A stretch of 64,000 bases of DNA from JADFQT01 sp965216025 (GTDB lineage: Bacteria > Chloroflexota > Dehalococcoidia > Lucifugimonadales > UBA3495): contig CBDCEX010000014.1 in NCBI GenBank assembly GCA_965216025.1, positions 186,001-250,000 of the forward strand, in the 5' to 3' direction. Positions 26,867 to 35,630 of the stretch are shown in pieces. The notes under the pieces are model-generated. The model worked only from the letters and a program-made list of their open reading frames with translations. It was not told the origin of the DNA and made no database searches. Numbering within the stretch: position 1 is the stretch's first letter; the number at the start of each line of letters is the position of its first letter. The translations under genes and the position numbers were made by a program.

Positions 26867-28129
26867 ATGGAAGCTGTTAATTCAAACTCCAACCGTAGCT
26901 GGCGGGAAGTAGACCTTAAAAACCTACTATCGAGCCCGGCTCTGGGTGTTGGAGCTGGGAGTGCTACCGACACCGGGTTTGCCTGGACTCTTCCCACCGA
27001 GGTGGAAAATCCCATAGTTTTGTCCGCCGGGATACCCGACCCGGATAGCCTACCAGTCCAAGATTTGCGAGAGGCTCTTGACCGGGTGCTGACCAGGTCC
27101 AAGAACGAGGCGCTTCGCTATGGAGGTGTGCTGGGATTTGAAGGCCTTCGGGTAGCCCTGGCGGAGCGCCACAGCTCGCTGGAGGGTGTCCGCAGCGGAC
27201 CCGAGAATTTCTTGTTGGACAATGGCAGCGCGGGGTGTATAGACACCATTTGCGATGCGTTCCTAGACCCAGGCGATGTGGTGATCGTGGAAGGCCCAAC
27301 CTTTTCCGGGTCAACTCGTACCTTTAAGGGCCATCTGGCAGAGATAATCCAAGTTTCCTTGGACCAGCAGGGTTTAATGGTAGACGACCTGCCGACCATC
27401 TTTCAGCGGGTCGAAGAATCGGGGAAGCGAGTGAAGCTGCTCTACACCGTCTGCTATTTCCAGAACCCCACCGGTACAACTCTGTCGCAAGAGCGGCGGA
27501 GACAACTGATTGAACTGTGCGGGAAGCACCAGACCCTGATAGTCGAGGATGCCGCTTACGCAGACATTCACTTTGGTGTACCGTCTCCCCCGTCTCTTTA
27601 TGCCCTGGCCGGGGGTGAAGGTGTTCTGAAGGTGGGCAGCTTCAGCAAGATAATCGCCACCGGGTTAAGGATAGGTTGGGTTCAGGGAAGGAGCGATTTT
27701 ATCGACGCGCTGGCTCGAGTCAGGTTTGATATGGGCAACAGCCCCCTGCTTCAACGCGCTCTGGAAGCGTACCTGCAATCGGGTAAGCTAGACCAACACC
27801 TGGGCCGGATTCGGACTATGTATGCCGAGAAATGCCAGGTGTTGTCCCAATCCCTTTACCAACACTGTTCTCAATACTTCAATTTTGAGAGGCCCGATGG
27901 GGGATTTTACCTTTGGATTAACTGCATTGGACCGGAGGCTCAGGATGTGAGGCGGGAGGCCAGTAAACAGGGCGTCGTTTTTCCTTTGGGCTCTACCTTC
28001 TTCTTGAACCAAGAAAGAGATGACACCACCCACCTGAGGCTGGCTTTCAGTACCGCTTCTCTGGCAGAACTGGAGAGAGTAGGGCCACTACTTAAAGTGG
28101 CCTGCGACCGGGCCGTCGGTGAAGGATAG
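26867..28129 (+). CDS. PLP-dependent aminotransferase, class I/II (2-aminoadipate-type)
   Basis: 420 residues of fold-type I aminotransferase. It has RYGGVLGFEGLRVALAE (substrate-domain entry), CYFQNPTGTTLSQERR (NPTG), IVEDAAYADIHF (Asp pairing with the PLP pyridine), SFSKIIATGLRIGW (Schiff-base Lys) and a C-terminal TTHLRLAFS with the carboxylate-binding Arg. The overall pattern matches LysN/2-aminoadipate and MocR-type aminotransferases, but without a DNA-binding domain. Substrate unknown. It is followed by an IS630 insertion about 115 bases downstream. Confidence 0.88.
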   Translation: MEAVNSNSNRSWREVDLKNLLSSPALGVGAGSATDTGFAWTLPTEVENPIVLSAGIPDPDSLPVQDLREALDRVLTRSKNEALRYGGVLGFEGLRVALAERHSSLEGVRSGPENFLLDNGSAGCIDTICDAFLDPGDVVIVEGPTFSGSTRTFKGHLAEIIQVSLDQQGLMVDDLPTIFQRVEESGKRVKLLYTVCYFQNPTGTTLSQERRRQLIELCGKHQTLIVEDAAYADIHFGVPSPPSLYALAGGEGVLKVGSFSKIIATGLRIGWVQGRSDFIDALARVRFDMGNSPLLQRALEAYLQSGKLDQHLGRIRTMYAEKCQVLSQSLYQHCSQYFNFERPDGGFYLWINCIGPEAQDVRREASKQGVVFPLGSTFFLNQERDDTTHLRLAFSTASLAELERVGPLLKVACDRAVGEG

Positions 28130-28244
28130 GCCGGCTTCCAGACGGAAGCTGGTGATGGAGGTCCGGTAACTCTGGTGCCAAATTAAGTCAGTAGCAATGG
28201 CTTGTTCCTATTCCCCGGTCGGAGGGCTGATGGCAACCCCATCA

Positions 28245-29129
28245 CTAAACCAAAGCCAAGGTGGGAACTACATTGGGCAGTGATGGCAAAGGCACGGCAG
28301 GTGTAAAGATCAAAGCATCGGCTCGGGCCTGTAACCGGGTTCGGCAGCGACGTTTCACTTCTTCCTTACGGTGAGCTAGCCCGCCGAAGAATTGATTCAT
28401 CTTCTCTTGGACTTTGGCTTTTGTTCCGTGGCATTCGTTGGCCGTGACCTCTTCTCTGGCCCAGTCCCAGACGGCTTCGTCGGCGTTGAAGTCTGGACTG
28501 TAGGCCGGTAAGGCCACCAACCTCAGATGCAAGTCAGGAGTGGTCAAATAGCTGCGAATCGCTGCTCCTCGGTGGGCTGGCCCATTGTCCCAGATTACTA
28601 CCAGAGGTCCAGGATGGTTTGCTCTTAGCTGCTGTAAAAAGGCGGTGGAGGTCTCGGCATTGCTGTTTCCAGCTATTTCCATGGCTTCCACCTCCCCAGT
28701 CTCCAGACAAACTCCCGAGTAGTAGCAGGCCTTCTCTCCCCACCGGGGACTGGTGGAGTCCACCAGCGCTGCCTCTCCCTTGAGTACCCATTTGCCTCGC
28801 AGGTCGGCATCGGCCCGAAAGTGGGCTTCATCCACGAAGAAGATCTTGGCTCCACTCTCTTGGGCCTCCTCTCGGATTTGGCTGTACTGGAGGACGAAGG
28901 CTTTCCGTTCTTCATCCTTGGCTTTCAGGAGGCGTTTCTTGGGTCGCTTCAGCACGAAGCCCAACCGATGGAGGTAGTTCAAGCAACTGCTCCGACTCAG
29001 CCCCAGGTCAAAGCTCTGCTTGAGAAATTGCCTTACTACTTTCCAGTTCCAGTTGGACAATTCAATCCCCGCCTCCCCAGGCGGATTTTGCACCGCAGAC
29101 TTCAGTTGGTTCTGTTGACCTCGGTTCAA
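28245..29129 (-). CDS. IS630 transposase, catalytic ORF B
   Basis: 294-residue DDE domain of the IS630/Tc1-mariner type. The triad is complete: FFVDEAHFRADADL (Asp), VVIWDNGPAHRG (Asp) and LPAYSPDFNADEAVWDW (Glu). The N-terminal 80 residues continue the DNA-binding region begun in ORF A. Its own ATG overlaps the ORF A stop by four bases, but the natural product is probably an A-B fusion made by slippage on CCCCCCC just upstream. Its stop codon lies in the terminal inverted repeat. This copy appears intact and could supply transposase to copy 2. Confidence 0.9.
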   Translation of the reverse strand: MNRGQQNQLKSAVQNPPGEAGIELSNWNWKVVRQFLKQSFDLGLSRSSCLNYLHRLGFVLKRPKKRLLKAKDEERKAFVLQYSQIREEAQESGAKIFFVDEAHFRADADLRGKWVLKGEAALVDSTSPRWGEKACYYSGVCLETGEVEAMEIAGNSNAETSTAFLQQLRANHPGPLVVIWDNGPAHRGAAIRSYLTTPDLHLRLVALPAYSPDFNADEAVWDWAREEVTANECHGTKAKVQEKMNQFFGGLAHRKEEVKRRCRTRLQARADALIFTPAVPLPSLPNVVPTLALV

Positions 29130-29404
29130 GACGGGGGGGAACCCCCAGTCTGCTCAAAGACCAAACCTTGGGCCCCGCCTTGGCGAAAGTTGTCCAGCCA
29201 GTTTCCGATGGTATGAGGCTCTCTCTCCAAAGCCTCAGCCACTTGAGTGGCCGACCACCCTTGGGCCAACAACCATAGCCCATGCCATCGCTCTCGCTCC
29301 CGAGGTGTTGGCGCCCGATACATCCTTTCCCGTAAGTCGCCTACATCCAGTTGCCACCGTTCCAGGAGTTGCACTATGTCTGTCATCCCTTCCACCACCG
29401 CCAA
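29126..29404 (-). CDS. IS630 transposase, helix-turn-helix ORF A
   Basis: 92 residues with an IS630-type winged-helix segment (RERERWHGLWLLAQGWSATQ, EREPHTIGNWLDNFRQGG). It ends in EQTGGSPPS at a run of seven C on the coding strand. A one-base slip there continues as PVLNRGQQNQ into ORF B, a programmed-frameshift layout known in IS630 elements. Confidence 0.85.
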   Translation of the reverse strand: MAVVEGMTDIVQLLERWQLDVGDLRERMYRAPTPRERERWHGLWLLAQGWSATQVAEALEREPHTIGNWLDNFRQGGAQGLVFEQTGGSPPS

Positions 29405-29855
29405 TCGACTTCTTTTACAGAATATCGCAACTCCTCTTCGGGTTCGCTTTATGTAGGTTTCACCTTAGCTTTGGTTTAGTAGGAGGCAGATGAACAATTA
29501 AGCTTAAATTGTAAGTGTTCAGATTTGAGGGGAAGCGAGCAACCGGCGGCATTCCAGGAGGGGATTGAGACCTCTGGCCCGCCAGGTGCCAAAGAGGGAT
29601 GCCAAGGTCATCTTGCTGTCGGTGCCCTGCCCTGAGCGGGTGCCGCCGCTGATCTTGCGACTGGTTACCAGATGCCGCAGGCTCCGCTCGGCGGCGTTGT
29701 TGTCTGAGGGCACGGCTGGGTCCGACACGAAGACAAACAGTTCCTTGATGAACCGTTCCATGCGCCGGCAGAGCTTGGCCTGAACCGCCAGGGGATCTTT
29801 AAGGAAAGGCCGCGCCAAGACCATTAGTTTCTCCTCCAGCATTAGCTGGGTGCGA

Positions 29856-30110
29856 GTGGCGCTCGGGTAGAGCGCCTGCCCCATGCCGCGCCACCAACGC
29901 CGGATGCTCTCGACGGCAAAAGCAGCCGTATCGTGGTCCGTCCCCACACTGACCCAGGCCTCGTTCTGGGCGATATCGTACACCCCATAAGGACTGACCC
30001 GGCCCAGATCCGGAATCAGGAAGTCATGCACCAGCACTTGCTCCGGCGCTCCCTTGGGACGCAACTCCCGCCCACCGTTCTTGAAGGGCCCCACCAGTTC
30101 CTTCTTCTTC
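29856..30110 (-). pseudogene. ISAzo13-family transposase fragment inside IS66
   Basis: Read on the minus strand: FKNGGRELRPKG, VLVHDFLIPDLGRVSPYGVY, and VSVGTDHDTAAFAVESIRRW, the conserved core of ISAzo13 transposases. It is absent from the two other IS66 copies and is fused in frame to the IS66 C-terminal domain (TRTQLMLEEKL). This looks like recombination between two unrelated elements at short matches. Confidence 0.75.
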
Positions 30111-30118
30111 GGCCTTGG

Positions 30119-30279
30119 CCTCCGTGTAGACCTGGTGAACCGCCTCGGCCCACTGAGCCAGCCCAGCGTCTTCTGGGTACAACCCTTTCAGGTCATGGAT
30201 ATCCCGCAGCCTCCGTGTAGACCTGGTGAACCGCCTCGGCCCACTGAGCCAGCCCAGCGTCTTCTGGGTACAACCCTTT
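30119..30279. repeat. 91-bp partial tandem duplication in IS66 copy 1
   Basis: The unit starting CCTCCGTGTAGACCTGG at 30119 recurs at 30210 (period 91). The second copy breaks off at about 30279. It is absent from the other IS66 copies. Confidence 0.85.
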
Positions 30280-31175
30280 GCTTCAGGCACCGTTGCCAGG
30301 CCCGGGTAGTGGTTATAGGCGGCGTAGAAATCACTGACCAACACTCCGCTGAAGGAGGAATCCAGCACCTCATCCACCACCCCCTTATCCCGACCCCGAC
30401 GCAGGAAGTATCGTTCGCTGGGAGTGCTGAAGGTCCAAACATAGCCGTTGCTCCCGTCCTGGCGCCAGCCGGTTTCGTCGCCCTGCACCACGGGACTGGC
30501 GCGGACTTGCTCGAGCACCTCTCGCACCGCCGTCTTAGCCTGACGGGCTACTCCATGGACGGCCTGGACGATGGCACCAACACTCAGGTGCAACTGATGG
30601 ACGGTCTCCAGGTACCATTGGATGATTCTTATGGGCAACCGTCCCTCCTCCCGCAGGGTCACCATCAGGCTTACCAGATTGACCCCCAGGCGCTGCTGCC
30701 CAGAACCACCCCCTGCAGGGCCTCTTTGGGCAGCCGGCGCCGCTGGCATACCGGACAGATGCGGGCTACCAGGGCGTGCTCGGTCACTTCTACCGGAGCC
30801 ACCGGTAGCTCAATGACTTCCCGAGTTCGCTGTACCCATCCGCCGTTCAGGTGAGTCCCGCAGTCGGGACAGACCGCCACGGCGGCGCAGCTTTCTGGGC
30901 TCCTTTTTCTCCGGCGCTTGCCGGCTGGAGTGCGGCTGATTACCCGGCATCCCCGACGACCCGCGCCGGTTGGGACGGGATTCCAGAACCCCAATCCGCC
31001 TTTGCAAATCGGCAATGACTGCCCGCTGGCCGGCAATTATCTCCAGCAGAGTTTCGCGACTCGCCGCGTTCAGGTCTAGTTCAGTGTCCACCTCCCTGGT
31101 ATGCCACAACTCCCCCGGCCATGCCAGCGTTTTTCCAACGGCTTTGAGCCAATTCACCTCATCAAGTCTGAACAG

Positions 31176-31499
31176 TTACCTTAGATTGCATACCTTGACT
31201 ATTGCTCCTGTTCCGGAATAGGAACGCGTCACGGCGCTAGGACCGTTGGAGGCCATAACGGATGCGGGATTGTCCTCTTTTGGGAGCGAACTATATGAGG
31301 TACAACCTCCTACAACTACTGCTTGTTCCCATAATCCGTCCTCAAAGGCAATACTCGTAAAGCTTGAAACTAGCCAGCCGTCTTCATAGCTAGGCTCTTC
31401 GCTTTGAGCGAAGACCTCGCTAGCGAGTTTTAAGCCTCCTAAGACCAAAGCGGCCGCTAGGATCGCAATGGGTAGGTAAACCGCAGCAATTTTCTTCAT
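31176..31499 (-). pseudogene. Small exported protein, 3' end displaced by IS66 and IS630
   Basis: A strong ribosome site (GAGGAGG) precedes ATG 31499. The N-terminus MKKIAAVYLPIAILAAALVL with a following SEVFAQ is a good Sec signal peptide. The mature part is short, polar and unknown, with two cysteines (GGCTSYS and VKVCNL). The present stop is a TAA inside the IS66 end. Removing IS66 with one target repeat, and IS630 with one TA, keeps the frame open through LSLIVHLPPTSDGVAISPP to a TAG at 28208-28210, so both elements seem to have landed in the same gene. Function unknown. Confidence 0.6.
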
Positions 31500-31576
31500 C
31501 GTGGTTCCTCCTCTCGTTCATCATTCTGGCACAGGCGCATCTCAGTTACCCTGGTCTGCTTGCCTCTCTCTAATTC

Positions 31577-31828
31577 CTAATCGCCGTCCCTGACCTGGGG
31601 GATGCTTGCCGTCGACCGTGCATACAAACAGCCATGCCCATGCGTAAACGCTCCGTTTTCTAGGCCCAATGCTATAAAATCTTCATACATCAGGTCCCCT
31701 AAGGCTTGAGCGCAAGAATCTTCGATACTTACAGCCCTCCTCCAAGCGTGAGCTATTGCGCTACCACTGTAAGGCTCGACCAAGTAGGTCCAGCTGTCTT
31801 CGGCCGGCCCAGATACTATGATTACCAC
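31577..31828 (-). CDS. Hypothetical small protein
   Basis: 83-residue frame starting at GTG 31828 with AGGTGAG very close upstream, ending 78 bases before the exported-protein gene. It has no signal peptide or recognisable motif (HAWRRAVSIEDSCAQALGDL in the middle looks helical). It could be the tail of a decayed gene. Confidence 0.3.
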   Translation of the reverse strand: MVIIVSGPAEDSWTYLVEPYSGSAIAHAWRRAVSIEDSCAQALGDLMYEDFIALGLENGAFTHGHGCLYARSTASIPQVRDGD

Positions 31829-31995
31829 GGCTCACCTGTTTGGACCGGCAAATTCCGATCTTCTACGATACCTCAACCTGAGAAGAACTTAGGGAGGTTA
31901 GCAGACTACTGTGAAACAACGCGTCCTAAACAGTACTGGGTTGGTCCAAATGCCGACCAACCCAGTGCCATTGTGTCCCAGAAAGTTCACTGAGA

Positions 31996-32113
31996 GCCTG
32001 GGTCTAAAGCATGGATGGGCCAGTGGGTTGATGGGCAGATGACGCTGGATTCCGGCCTGCGCCGGAGTGACGTGCCGGGAATTATGCTATGCTCGGATAT
32101 CTTTGAACCCAGT
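31996..32113. repeat. Repeat B, copy 2
   Basis: Starts GCCTGGGTCTAAAGCAT and ends TTTGAACCCAG, with the same central GATTCCGGCCTGCGCCGGA hairpin as copy 1 but lacking about 50 internal bases. It lies just downstream of the ABC operon, where the hairpin could also stop transcription. Confidence 0.7.
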
Positions 32114-32136
32114 CTCTTCGCTTTTTACCAGTCCGG

Positions 32137-32328
32137 TTATTCCCGGCCTCGCCACCTGAGACTTACCTGCTGAACGGCCACGGAGGAGCCCAGCGCCAGG
32201 CCGGCCAGCGACATGGCGTAGGCCAGGAAGCTGAGGACAAAGCCAGGCTCCAGCAGGCGGCTGAGCATCAGAAAGGGCAGGGCCATCCCTCCCGTGAGCA
32301 GGACCAAGCTAAGGACGATGAGTTTCAT
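32137..32328 (-). CDS. Small two-helix membrane protein, last gene of the ABC operon
   Basis: 63 residues, ATG at 32328 overlapping the TGA of the upstream ATPase gene (ATGA). Two hydrophobic stretches (LIVLSLVLLTGGMALPFLML and FVLSFLAYAMSLAGLALGSS) are separated by a short polar turn and followed by a basic tail (SLRWRGRE). Unknown family; the coupling suggests an accessory subunit of the transporter. Confidence 0.6.
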   Translation of the reverse strand: MKLIVLSLVLLTGGMALPFLMLSRLLEPGFVLSFLAYAMSLAGLALGSSVAVQQVSLRWRGRE

Positions 32329-33323
32329 GATTCTATCTGCTCTCGCTCGTACAGCCAGCACGCCACCAGGTGCCCTGGCTGGGGTTCGAACGCGGGTGGT
32401 TCCTTCACGTCGCAAATCCCCTTCATGAAGGCGGGACACCTGGGATGGAACCTGCAGCCGGGGGGAGGATGGAGCAAGCTGGGGGGCTCTCCTGGCGGGA
32501 CATCCTGGAAAGTGGCGGCATTCTCTGGATCGGGGTCGGGAATGGCGGCAATGAGCGCTTTGGTATATGGGTGGAGGGGATTATCCAGCAACTGCTCCAC
32601 CCCGGCCTGCTCCACAATCTTGGCGGCGTACATGACCAGGATGCGTTGGACAAAATGCCTTGCCGTCGAAAGGTCATGCGTAATGTAGATCAATCCGAGG
32701 TTATGAGCTTCTTGCTGGTTTCGCAGCAGCTCCAGAATCTCCACTCGCACCGACGCATCCAGCATGGATACTGGCTCGTCGGCGACCAGCAGCCTCGGCT
32801 GCATTACCGTCGACCGGGCGATGACCACACGCTGCTGCTGGCCTCCGCTGAGCATGTGAGGGAACTTGGGGAGGAAGTCCTCCACCGGCGTTAGCTTCAC
32901 TTCCTCCAGCGCTTCCCGGATGCGCCTTTCTCTTTCCGGCTTGCTCTTAACCTTGTTGATGACCAGCGGCTCACCCAGAATGCGGCGCACACTCATAAAA
33001 GGCGGTAGCGCCCCATATGGGTCCTGCTGTACGTAGCCTAATTGGGATCTGTACCTTCGCATCTCGCTCGGCTTAATTCGATCCAGGGGTTTACCGGCAA
33101 ATACTACCTGGCCCTTGACCGGACGGTGCAGACCCAAAATAGCCCTGGCCAGAGTGGACTTGCCGCAGCCGCTTTCCCCCACCACGGCAGCGGCCTCTCC
33201 CTGCCTCAGGGTAAAGCTAACGCCGTCTACCGCCCGCACCACCCCGGCGTGGCCGAATCCCCACCGCCTCAGCCCGAACCATACGTGAAGATCTCTGACC
33301 TCCAACAACGGCTCATCCTGCAT
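32325..33323 (-). CDS. Oligopeptide/dipeptide ABC transporter ATPase (DppF-type)
   Basis: 332 residues from the ATG at 33323 (MQDEPLLEVRDLHVWFG), overlapping the previous gene by 11 bases; the longer frame upstream has no family sequence. Walker A VVGESGCGKSTLARAILGL, signature LSGGQQQRVVIARS, Walker B LLVADEPVSMLD, then the C-terminal oligopeptide-transporter domain with CRFHPRCPAFMKGIC, a cysteine pattern that binds a [4Fe-4S] cluster in some family members. Hydrolyses ATP at the inner face to drive solute uptake with the DppD-type partner. Confidence 0.92.
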   Translation of the reverse strand: MQDEPLLEVRDLHVWFGLRRWGFGHAGVVRAVDGVSFTLRQGEAAAVVGESGCGKSTLARAILGLHRPVKGQVVFAGKPLDRIKPSEMRRYRSQLGYVQQDPYGALPPFMSVRRILGEPLVINKVKSKPERERRIREALEEVKLTPVEDFLPKFPHMLSGGQQQRVVIARSTVMQPRLLVADEPVSMLDASVRVEILELLRNQQEAHNLGLIYITHDLSTARHFVQRILVMYAAKIVEQAGVEQLLDNPLHPYTKALIAAIPDPDPENAATFQDVPPGEPPSLLHPPPGCRFHPRCPAFMKGICDVKEPPAFEPQPGHLVACWLYEREQIES

Positions 33324-34302
33324 GACTAGCTTTATCCTCACCAGCCGGGTATAGCCAGCATTTGACCCAGCGCTCCGGTTCCGCCTCCACCAGCGGTGGG
33401 TCTTCCTGGCACTGGTCAAATCGGAAAGGGCATCGTGTGGCGAAGCGGCAGCCCTCAGGGGGATTGATGAGGCTGGGTAGTTGACCCGGAATGAACTCTG
33501 GCTTTTCCCCTCCTCGCAGCCTGGGCACGCTAGCCATCAGCTTTTTGGAGTAGGGATGGAGGGGCTGGTAGAAGAAACTGGCGGCGTCACTCACCTCCAC
33601 CAGTTGGCCTGCGTACATGACCGCCACCCGGTCGGCCAGCTCACTGGACGTCGCGATGTCATGGGTGATCAGAAGAAAGCTGGTACTTTTCTCTTCTTTG
33701 ATCTGCTTGAGCACGTTCATAATATTGGCCTGGGTCAACACATCCAGGGCCGAGGTGGGCTCATCTAGAATGACCAGATAGGGATCTGCCACCAGCGCCA
33801 TGGCGATGACGACCCGCTGTCGCATGCCGCCGCTCAGCTCGAAGGGGTAGCGGTGCAGGAAGTCCCCTGGTACCCCCACCAGCTGCAAAAACTCGCTGGC
33901 TCGGTCGCGCGCCTCTCTTCGGCTCAGACGCTGATGGATTTCCAATGGCTCCGTTACCTGCTCCCCTACCCTGACCACCGGATTCAGGGAGTTCATAGCC
34001 GCTTGGGCCACCAGCGAGATGCCGGACCAGCGTACCTCTTGCCGGAAGCTTTCCTCGCCCAGGGACATCAAGTCGCGGCCGTTGAGGAAAAGTTGCCCAC
34101 TATAGGTATGTACGTTGCGGGGAAGGAGCCTCAAAATGGCCCTGGCTAGGGAACTCTTGCCACAGCCGGATTCACCCAATACCGCCAGGGCCTGGCCGCG
34201 ATCCATGGAAAAGCTCACCTGGTCTACTGCCTGAACCGCGCCTCTAGTGGTGCGGAAATAGAGGCGGAGGTCCTGGGCGCAGAGGAGCGAGTTATCTTTC
34301 AT
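33313..34302 (-). CDS. Oligopeptide/dipeptide ABC transporter ATPase (DppD-type)
   Basis: 329 residues. Walker A VLGESGCGKSSLARAILRL, signature ELSGGMRQRVVIAMAL, Walker B LVILDEPTSALDVLTQ, H-loop LLITHDIATS, and the C-terminal peptide-transporter domain with CRFATRCPFRFDQC. ATG overlaps the stop of the upstream permease gene (ATGA at 34299). Forms the ATPase heterodimer with the next gene. Confidence 0.92.
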   Translation of the reverse strand: MKDNSLLCAQDLRLYFRTTRGAVQAVDQVSFSMDRGQALAVLGESGCGKSSLARAILRLLPRNVHTYSGQLFLNGRDLMSLGEESFRQEVRWSGISLVAQAAMNSLNPVVRVGEQVTEPLEIHQRLSRREARDRASEFLQLVGVPGDFLHRYPFELSGGMRQRVVIAMALVADPYLVILDEPTSALDVLTQANIMNVLKQIKEEKSTSFLLITHDIATSSELADRVAVMYAGQLVEVSDAASFFYQPLHPYSKKLMASVPRLRGGEKPEFIPGQLPSLINPPEGCRFATRCPFRFDQCQEDPPLVEAEPERWVKCWLYPAGEDKASHAG

Positions 34303-35630
34303 AGCTCCCTTAGCCTGGGGTTGAAGATCCGGTCCATGCTAAGACCGATCATGGCAAAGCCCAGGCCGGTGATCATCAGCAGCACGGCAGGCCCCAGCAC
34401 CCAGTAGTAGTATCCTTTGTAGAGTGCGCCGTTCTGCTGAGCGTCGTTGAGCACCTTGCCCCAGGTGGGTAGCACCGGGTCGCCCAGTCCCAGAATAGCC
34501 AGTGAGGCTTCCAGGAACACGAAGGAGGGTATCAATGTGACAAATCCCGGCACCAGCACCGGGATGACCCTGGGGACCAGGTAGAGGAGGATGATTCTCA
34601 GGTTACTGGCCCCGTAGGCCCGGGACGCTTCGATGTAGGAAGACTCCCGCACCTGTAAAAAGATGGCCCGGTACACCTTGATCGATGCCGAGAAGATGCC
34701 CAGCAAAATGACGATCCCCAATATCACCCAGATGCTCCGGGAGTACAGCGTTCCCACCAGAATGAGTATGGGCAGACCGGGAAGAATCATGTTCAACTCG
34801 GTGACCCGCTGGATCGAGGCGTCGGCCCATCCTCCGTACCAGACGCCGATGGCGGCAATGACCAGGGTGCAGAGGCTGGAACCTACCGCGGCCAGCAATC
34901 CAAAAGCCAGCGCGACGGCAGTTCCCCACAGCAGTGCCACAGTGATGTCCCGGCGCAGGTGGTCAGTGCCCGCCAGTCCATGGACCTTGCCATAGACCAC
35001 CATTCTCACGTCCAGATCAGCTCCTTCTTCAAACAGCAACCCTTCCACTAGAAGAGTATGCTCACCTTTGAGGGGCTGGAGGGCGGCCGCGGCCGGATCC
35101 GCGAAAAGCCCTACCTCCGGGGGATTCCCGTCCAGGCGACGGGCCAGGCGTTGGTCCAGCGACGCCGCGTACCTCTCCGAGGGCCCCACGCTCCGATCGC
35201 CCAGAGTCAGCCTTCGGCCGTCTGGTGTCAGCCAAAACAGGGAGACATGCGGAAGCCGCTCTCTGAACGTGGGGTCGAAGAACAGGTTCAGCTCACTGGG
35301 AAAGTCATCGTAACGGTAGTCGAACCCCAAAGATATTTGGACGCTCTTCGATTCGTCCGATTCAACCTGGACTCGCTTACTGCCCCCTTCCCGGCTGTCC
35401 AGGACAATAGTCCTGGGCAGGTTGTTGCCTGGAAACAGGTTCACCCACTCGGGCTGGGCATTCCTGGGGTACTCTATCCAGATGCCCTCTCCTCCCCGCC
35501 ACAGCCGCAAAGCCTCGTTATAGGGGATGGCAATAACGCCGTAGATGGCCAGACCCACCAGGGCCAGGATTAGGGCAAGTCCCACCAGGGCGGAGGGGTA
35601 ACGGCGAAGCTCCCACAGCGCTGTCTTCAT
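34299..35630 (-). CDS. ABC transporter permease (DppC-type) with large external insert
   Basis: 443 residues, longer than the usual ~300. One N-terminal membrane helix (ALVGLALILALVGLAIYGVI) is followed by about 190 residues of soluble, Arg/Asp/Pro-rich sequence before the standard permease core. The core begins LAGTDHLRRDITVALLWG and has five more helices and the EAA loop around EASRAYGASNLRIILLYLVP. The insert should face outside and might contact the equally oversized binding protein. Overlaps both neighbours by four bases. Confidence 0.88.
   Translation of the reverse strand: MKTALWELRRYPSALVGLALILALVGLAIYGVIAIPYNEALRLWRGGEGIWIEYPRNAQPEWVNLFPGNNLPRTIVLDSREGGSKRVQVESDESKSVQISLGFDYRYDDFPSELNLFFDPTFRERLPHVSLFWLTPDGRRLTLGDRSVGPSERYAASLDQRLARRLDGNPPEVGLFADPAAAALQPLKGEHTLLVEGLLFEEGADLDVRMVVYGKVHGLAGTDHLRRDITVALLWGTAVALAFGLLAAVGSSLCTLVIAAIGVWYGGWADASIQRVTELNMILPGLPILILVGTLYSRSIWVILGIVILLGIFSASIKVYRAIFLQVRESSYIEASRAYGASNLRIILLYLVPRVIPVLVPGFVTLIPSFVFLEASLAILGLGDPVLPTWGKVLNDAQQNGALYKGYYYWVLGPAVLLMITGLGFAMIGLSMDRIFNPRLREL

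Larger units (their letters stand above)
28245..29479. mobile_element. IS630-family element, copy 1
   Basis: 1235 bp. The left end CTAAACCAAAGCCAAGGTG and the right end (reverse complement CTAAACCAAAGCTAAGGTG) form an inverted repeat of about 30 bp. Removing the element leaves CTAG, the target known for IS630, with TA duplicated. It carries two minus-strand frames joined by a C7 slippery run. It lies in the 3' end of a small exported-protein gene. Confidence 0.9.
29519..31157 (-). pseudogene. IS66 TnpC-like transposase, broken
   Basis: Same protein as the intact 466-residue transposases at 58757 and 61411, but in at least four pieces: N-terminal leucine-zipper/zinc-finger part (31157-30900), core with PVVQGDETGWRQ and SGVLVSDFYAAYNHYPG, and C-terminal SDNNAAERSLRHLVTSRK. 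The part between core and C-terminus is replaced by an ISAzo13-derived stretch. It cannot give an active enzyme. Confidence 0.9.
29511..31179. mobile_element. IS66-family element copy 1, mosaic
   Basis: 1669 bp, against 1431 bp for the copies at 58749 and 61403. Ends GTAAGTGTTCAGA and TCTGAACAGTTAC. Flanking octamers CTTAAATT (29503-29510) and CTTAGATT (31180-31187) match at seven of eight positions, the 8-bp target duplication expected for IS66. The interior has an ISAzo13 fragment, a 91-bp partial tandem duplication, a short deletion near 30890 and a frameshift near 30708. Confidence 0.9.
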
